Made by a program: the position numbers and the translations under genes. The notes beneath the pieces were generated by a model, which did not search any database, was not told where the DNA came from, and was given only the letters and a program-made list of their open reading frames with translations. A DNA stretch of 64,000 nt from SIG480 sp045539475 (lineage in GTDB: Bacteria; Bacillota; Clostridia; Oscillospirales; JAAYXM01): positions 1-64,000 of the forward strand of contig JAZQFJ010000045.1 in the NCBI GenBank assembly GCA_045539475.1. Reading direction: 5' to 3'. Positions 61,804 to 64,000 of the stretch are shown here, piece by piece (positions within the stretch are counted from its first letter, which is position 1; each line of letters starts with the position of its first letter).

Positions 61804-63180
61804 TTACAGGTTGAATTTTTCTTTTGCTGCGGCTAATGCCAAATCGAATGTTGCCATCATTTCGTCAACATTTTCCTTTGTGAATACAATGGGAGGTGCA
61901 ACAACGATTAAATCGTCATTGTTTCTCATAATAAGTCCGTGGTCATAGCAGAAATCGTTAATAAATGTACCAACATGATAATCGGGATTAAGCGGAACAA
62001 GCTCATCTCCCTTGGTGTATGCAAGCTCAATACAGAGCATAAGCCCAAGCCCCTCATATCCGGATACAAAGTTGTATTTAGCCATGAGCTTTTCTATTCC
62101 TTCTTTTATGTAAGCGCTGAGCATATTACATCTTTCAACAAGCTTGTTTTCCTCTATATAATCAAGAGTTGCGATAGCTGCTGCGCATGCAAGGTTGTGA
62201 GCACCGAAGGTGTTACCGCTTACGAACTCGTTGCCCGGCTTTTCGCGGAAAGAATCCATGATTTTCTGCTTCATTGCGCACATACCCATCGGCATCATAC
62301 CGTTAGTAAGAGATTTTGCAGTAGTTAAAATATCGGGAGTTACACCATAAAGCTCGGACACGAACATAGCACCGCTCTTTGCAATACCGACCTGAACTTC
62401 ATCGAAAATGAGAAGAATTCCATATTCGTCGCAAAGCTCTCTTACCTTCTGCAAATAGCCATCAGGAGGAACGGGATAGCCTGAATTGGAGCCGGGAAGC
62501 GGATCCATTATAAGGCAGGAAATTGTCTCAGGGTCATTGTCGATAATTGTCTGACGCAAAGACTCGATACAATCCATATTGCAGGTTGCCTTTTTCTTTC
62601 CCAGATGGCAGTGCTTGCAGTTAGCACCGAAGGTTCTTATAACAAACGGATTTACCATCGGCTCATAATTTTTTCTGAAGTAATCAAGGCAGGTAAGAGA
62701 CATGGTTGTAACGGTTGTTCCGTGGTAGGAAGCCTGTCTTGCTATTACCTTATACCTCTTATCGTCCCCTCTGTTTACGTGGTAGGAACGAGCCATCTTG
62801 ACTGCTGCATCGTTAGCTTCCGAACCGCTTGATACAAAGAAGTAAGAAGAAAGACCCTCAGGCATAATCTTATCAAGTCTCTTTGCAAGCTCAATTGCGG
62901 GCATGCAATAGTCATCACCGAAGTTAGGGAAGAAATCTATCTTCTTAAACTGTTCGTTCATTGCATCCATAATAGCCTGGTTATTGTGTCCGCAAATAGT
63001 TGTTAAAAGCGAACCAAAGGTGTCAAGATAACGAGTTCCGTGAATGTCATAAACATAAACGCCTTCGCTTCTGTCATAAATTTTGGGGTGCTTGTCAATA
63101 TCAGCATTTACCGCATAGTGAGTACAAACGTGCTTCGCCGCATACTCTTTTATTTCTTTGATTTCCTTATCTGTATACAT
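61804..63180 (-). CDS. Class III pyridoxal-phosphate aminotransferase
   Basis: A 458-residue enzyme with AGGAGG upstream. FFVSSGSEANDAAVKMAR binds the phosphate of PLP, LLIFDEVQVGIAKSGAMF holds the ring-binding Asp, and DILTTAKSLTNGMMPMG has the Schiff-base Lys. A cysteine group (CKHCHLGKKKATCNMDC, near residue 190) is like that of taurine:pyruvate and related aminotransferases. It probably moves an amino group from an omega-amino compound to pyruvate or 2-oxoglutarate. It follows an alpha/alpha-toroid gene by 21 bases; an amino-sugar or taurine-like substrate is possible but unproven. Confidence 0.92.
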   Translation of the reverse strand: MYTDKEIKEIKEYAAKHVCTHYAVNADIDKHPKIYDRSEGVYVYDIHGTRYLDTFGSLLTTICGHNNQAIMDAMNEQFKKIDFFPNFGDDYCMPAIELAKRLDKIMPEGLSSYFFVSSGSEANDAAVKMARSYHVNRGDDKRYKVIARQASYHGTTVTTMSLTCLDYFRKNYEPMVNPFVIRTFGANCKHCHLGKKKATCNMDCIESLRQTIIDNDPETISCLIMDPLPGSNSGYPVPPDGYLQKVRELCDEYGILLIFDEVQVGIAKSGAMFVSELYGVTPDILTTAKSLTNGMMPMGMCAMKQKIMDSFREKPGNEFVSGNTFGAHNLACAAAIATLDYIEENKLVERCNMLSAYIKEGIEKLMAKYNFVSGYEGLGLMLCIELAYTKGDELVPLNPDYHVGTFINDFCYDHGLIMRNNDDLIVVAPPIVFTKENVDEMMATFDLALAAAKEKFNL

Positions 63181-63201
63181 AATTTGCCTCCTAAATATAA
63201 A

Positions 63202-64000
63202 TTATTTCAAAATACCCATTCTGGACTCGATGTACGAGATGCTGTCAAGCACCCAGCCTGAGAAGCAAGCTGCGTGGTCGATATAAATAAGCAGAATATC
63301 CGGCTCATCGTCATACCAGAGGCCGCCTGCATACTTACCGTCCTTATCCTTAACCTTAACCTGTGTTTCCACAACAAAGTCGATAAACTTAACTGCTGCT
63401 TCCATAGCTCTTTCATCGCCTGTAAAGGAGTAGTACATAGCGCAGCCGAGTGCTGCTTTTCCGCTTCCCCAGTAGCTCCATGTGTCTTCTGCACAGGTAA
63501 ACAAAAATTCCATATAACGCTTTGTATATCCAAGATATTTTTCATCCTTGGTAATCTGATACAAGCGATTCATAAGAATCATGGCAAAACCACATTCCCA
63601 ATAGCACTGCTTAAGCTTTTTATTATCAATGAATTCGCCGCCGTCAGCCTCTAATGCGAGCTTACCGTCTGGTGTGGTCATAAAATAAAATCTGTTCTTA
63701 TCCGGCTGAGCTTCCAAAACGTTGATGCACCATTCAGCACACTTTAATGCTGTCTCCATATCGTTAAAATACAGGGCTGTTGTTCCAAACCATGCAGTTG
63801 TCATCATTCGCGCATTGGGCATTCCCTTCTGTAACGGGAAACCGCCGCAAGGCATCGCCAAAGTTTTTGTGAAATTATATACAGGATAAGACACATCAAA
63901 ACGACCTAAACGGTGCGCACCCTGACAGGTCCATGCGTGCTTGTAAACATCCACGTTGTTTTCAGTATCATTTATATCCTCGGTTAAAATCAAAGAGCCA
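63202..64000 (-). CDS. Alpha/alpha-toroid protein, N-terminus beyond window edge
   Basis: The frame is open through base 64000, so at least 265 residues are visible and the true start lies outside; a TTG at 63993 is unlikely to be the start. The sequence alternates helices with repeated aromatic and Gly motifs: TTAWFGTTALYFNDMETALKCAEWCINVL, CYWECGFAMILMNRLYQITKDEKYL, WSYWGSGKAALGCAMYYSFTGDERAMEAAVKF. This is typical of six-hairpin glycosidase or terpenoid-cyclase-like toroids. Catalytic residues cannot be named. It is probably co-transcribed with the aminotransferase. Confidence 0.75.
   Translation of the reverse strand, partial: GSLILTEDINDTENNVDVYKHAWTCQGAHRLGRFDVSYPVYNFTKTLAMPCGGFPLQKGMPNARMMTTAWFGTTALYFNDMETALKCAEWCINVLEAQPDKNRFYFMTTPDGKLALEADGGEFIDNKKLKQCYWECGFAMILMNRLYQITKDEKYLGYTKRYMEFLFTCAEDTWSYWGSGKAALGCAMYYSFTGDERAMEAAVKFIDFVVETQVKVKDKDGKYAGGLWYDDEPDILLIYIDHAACFSGWVLDSISYIESRMGILK

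Overview
The window looks like the chromosome of an anaerobic, spore-forming member of the Clostridia (Bacillota). The evidence is a SpoIID gene, the first part of a spoVT gene, a glycyl radical enzyme with its activase, strong sigma-A-type promoters, AGGAGG ribosome sites, and S-layer-homology (SLH) anchored surface proteins. Base composition is intermediate.

Left part (1-14.5 kb). Two secreted proteins on the minus strand lie next to an AraC-type regulator. One is a modular protein of more than 2,200 residues with a heparinase II/III-like lyase domain, cut by the window edge. The other is a 542-residue protein sharing its N-terminal module. Divergent from the regulator runs a plus-strand operon: glycyl radical enzyme, short-chain dehydrogenase, beta-lactamase-fold serine hydrolase and radical-SAM activase. 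Similar short motifs lie upstream of both operons, so one regulator may couple polysaccharide cleavage to radical-based catabolism of the product.

Middle (14.5-41 kb). This is mostly housekeeping: prmA, a membrane protein, tRNA-Ser(GCU), tRNA-Arg(CCU), two amino acid transporters, a pseudouridine synthase, a zinc/cadmium efflux operon, three tandem M42 aminopeptidases, spoIID, citrate synthase, a RadC-like protein, a YqxD-like protein, and an AraC regulator divergent from an acyltransferase. These are followed by two xylose-isomerase-like TIM-barrel genes, a Gfo/Idh/MocA dehydrogenase and a YwlG-like gene. Directly after tRNA-Ser lies an array of two small cassettes bounded by copies of the tRNA 3' end. 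Each cassette encodes a protein with an almost identical 98-residue N-terminus and a different C-terminus, followed by a small membrane protein. This is the layout of polymorphic toxin-immunity pairs; the second toxin resembles the Ntox44 family.

Right part (41-64 kb). spoVT is cut after about 34 codons of homology by a large serine recombinase. Beyond it, all on the minus strand, lies a carbohydrate-catabolic region: a two-domain amidohydrolase, two SGNH esterases, an RpiB-like isomerase, a GH43 enzyme with a discoidin-like domain, a sugar-binding lipoprotein, a 2,816-residue SLH-anchored heparinase II/III-like lyase, a 1,025-residue surface protein built from the same repeated modules, a class III aminotransferase, and part of an alpha/alpha-toroid protein. 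The second half of spoVT is not in the window, so this region may be an inserted island or a sporulation-excised element.
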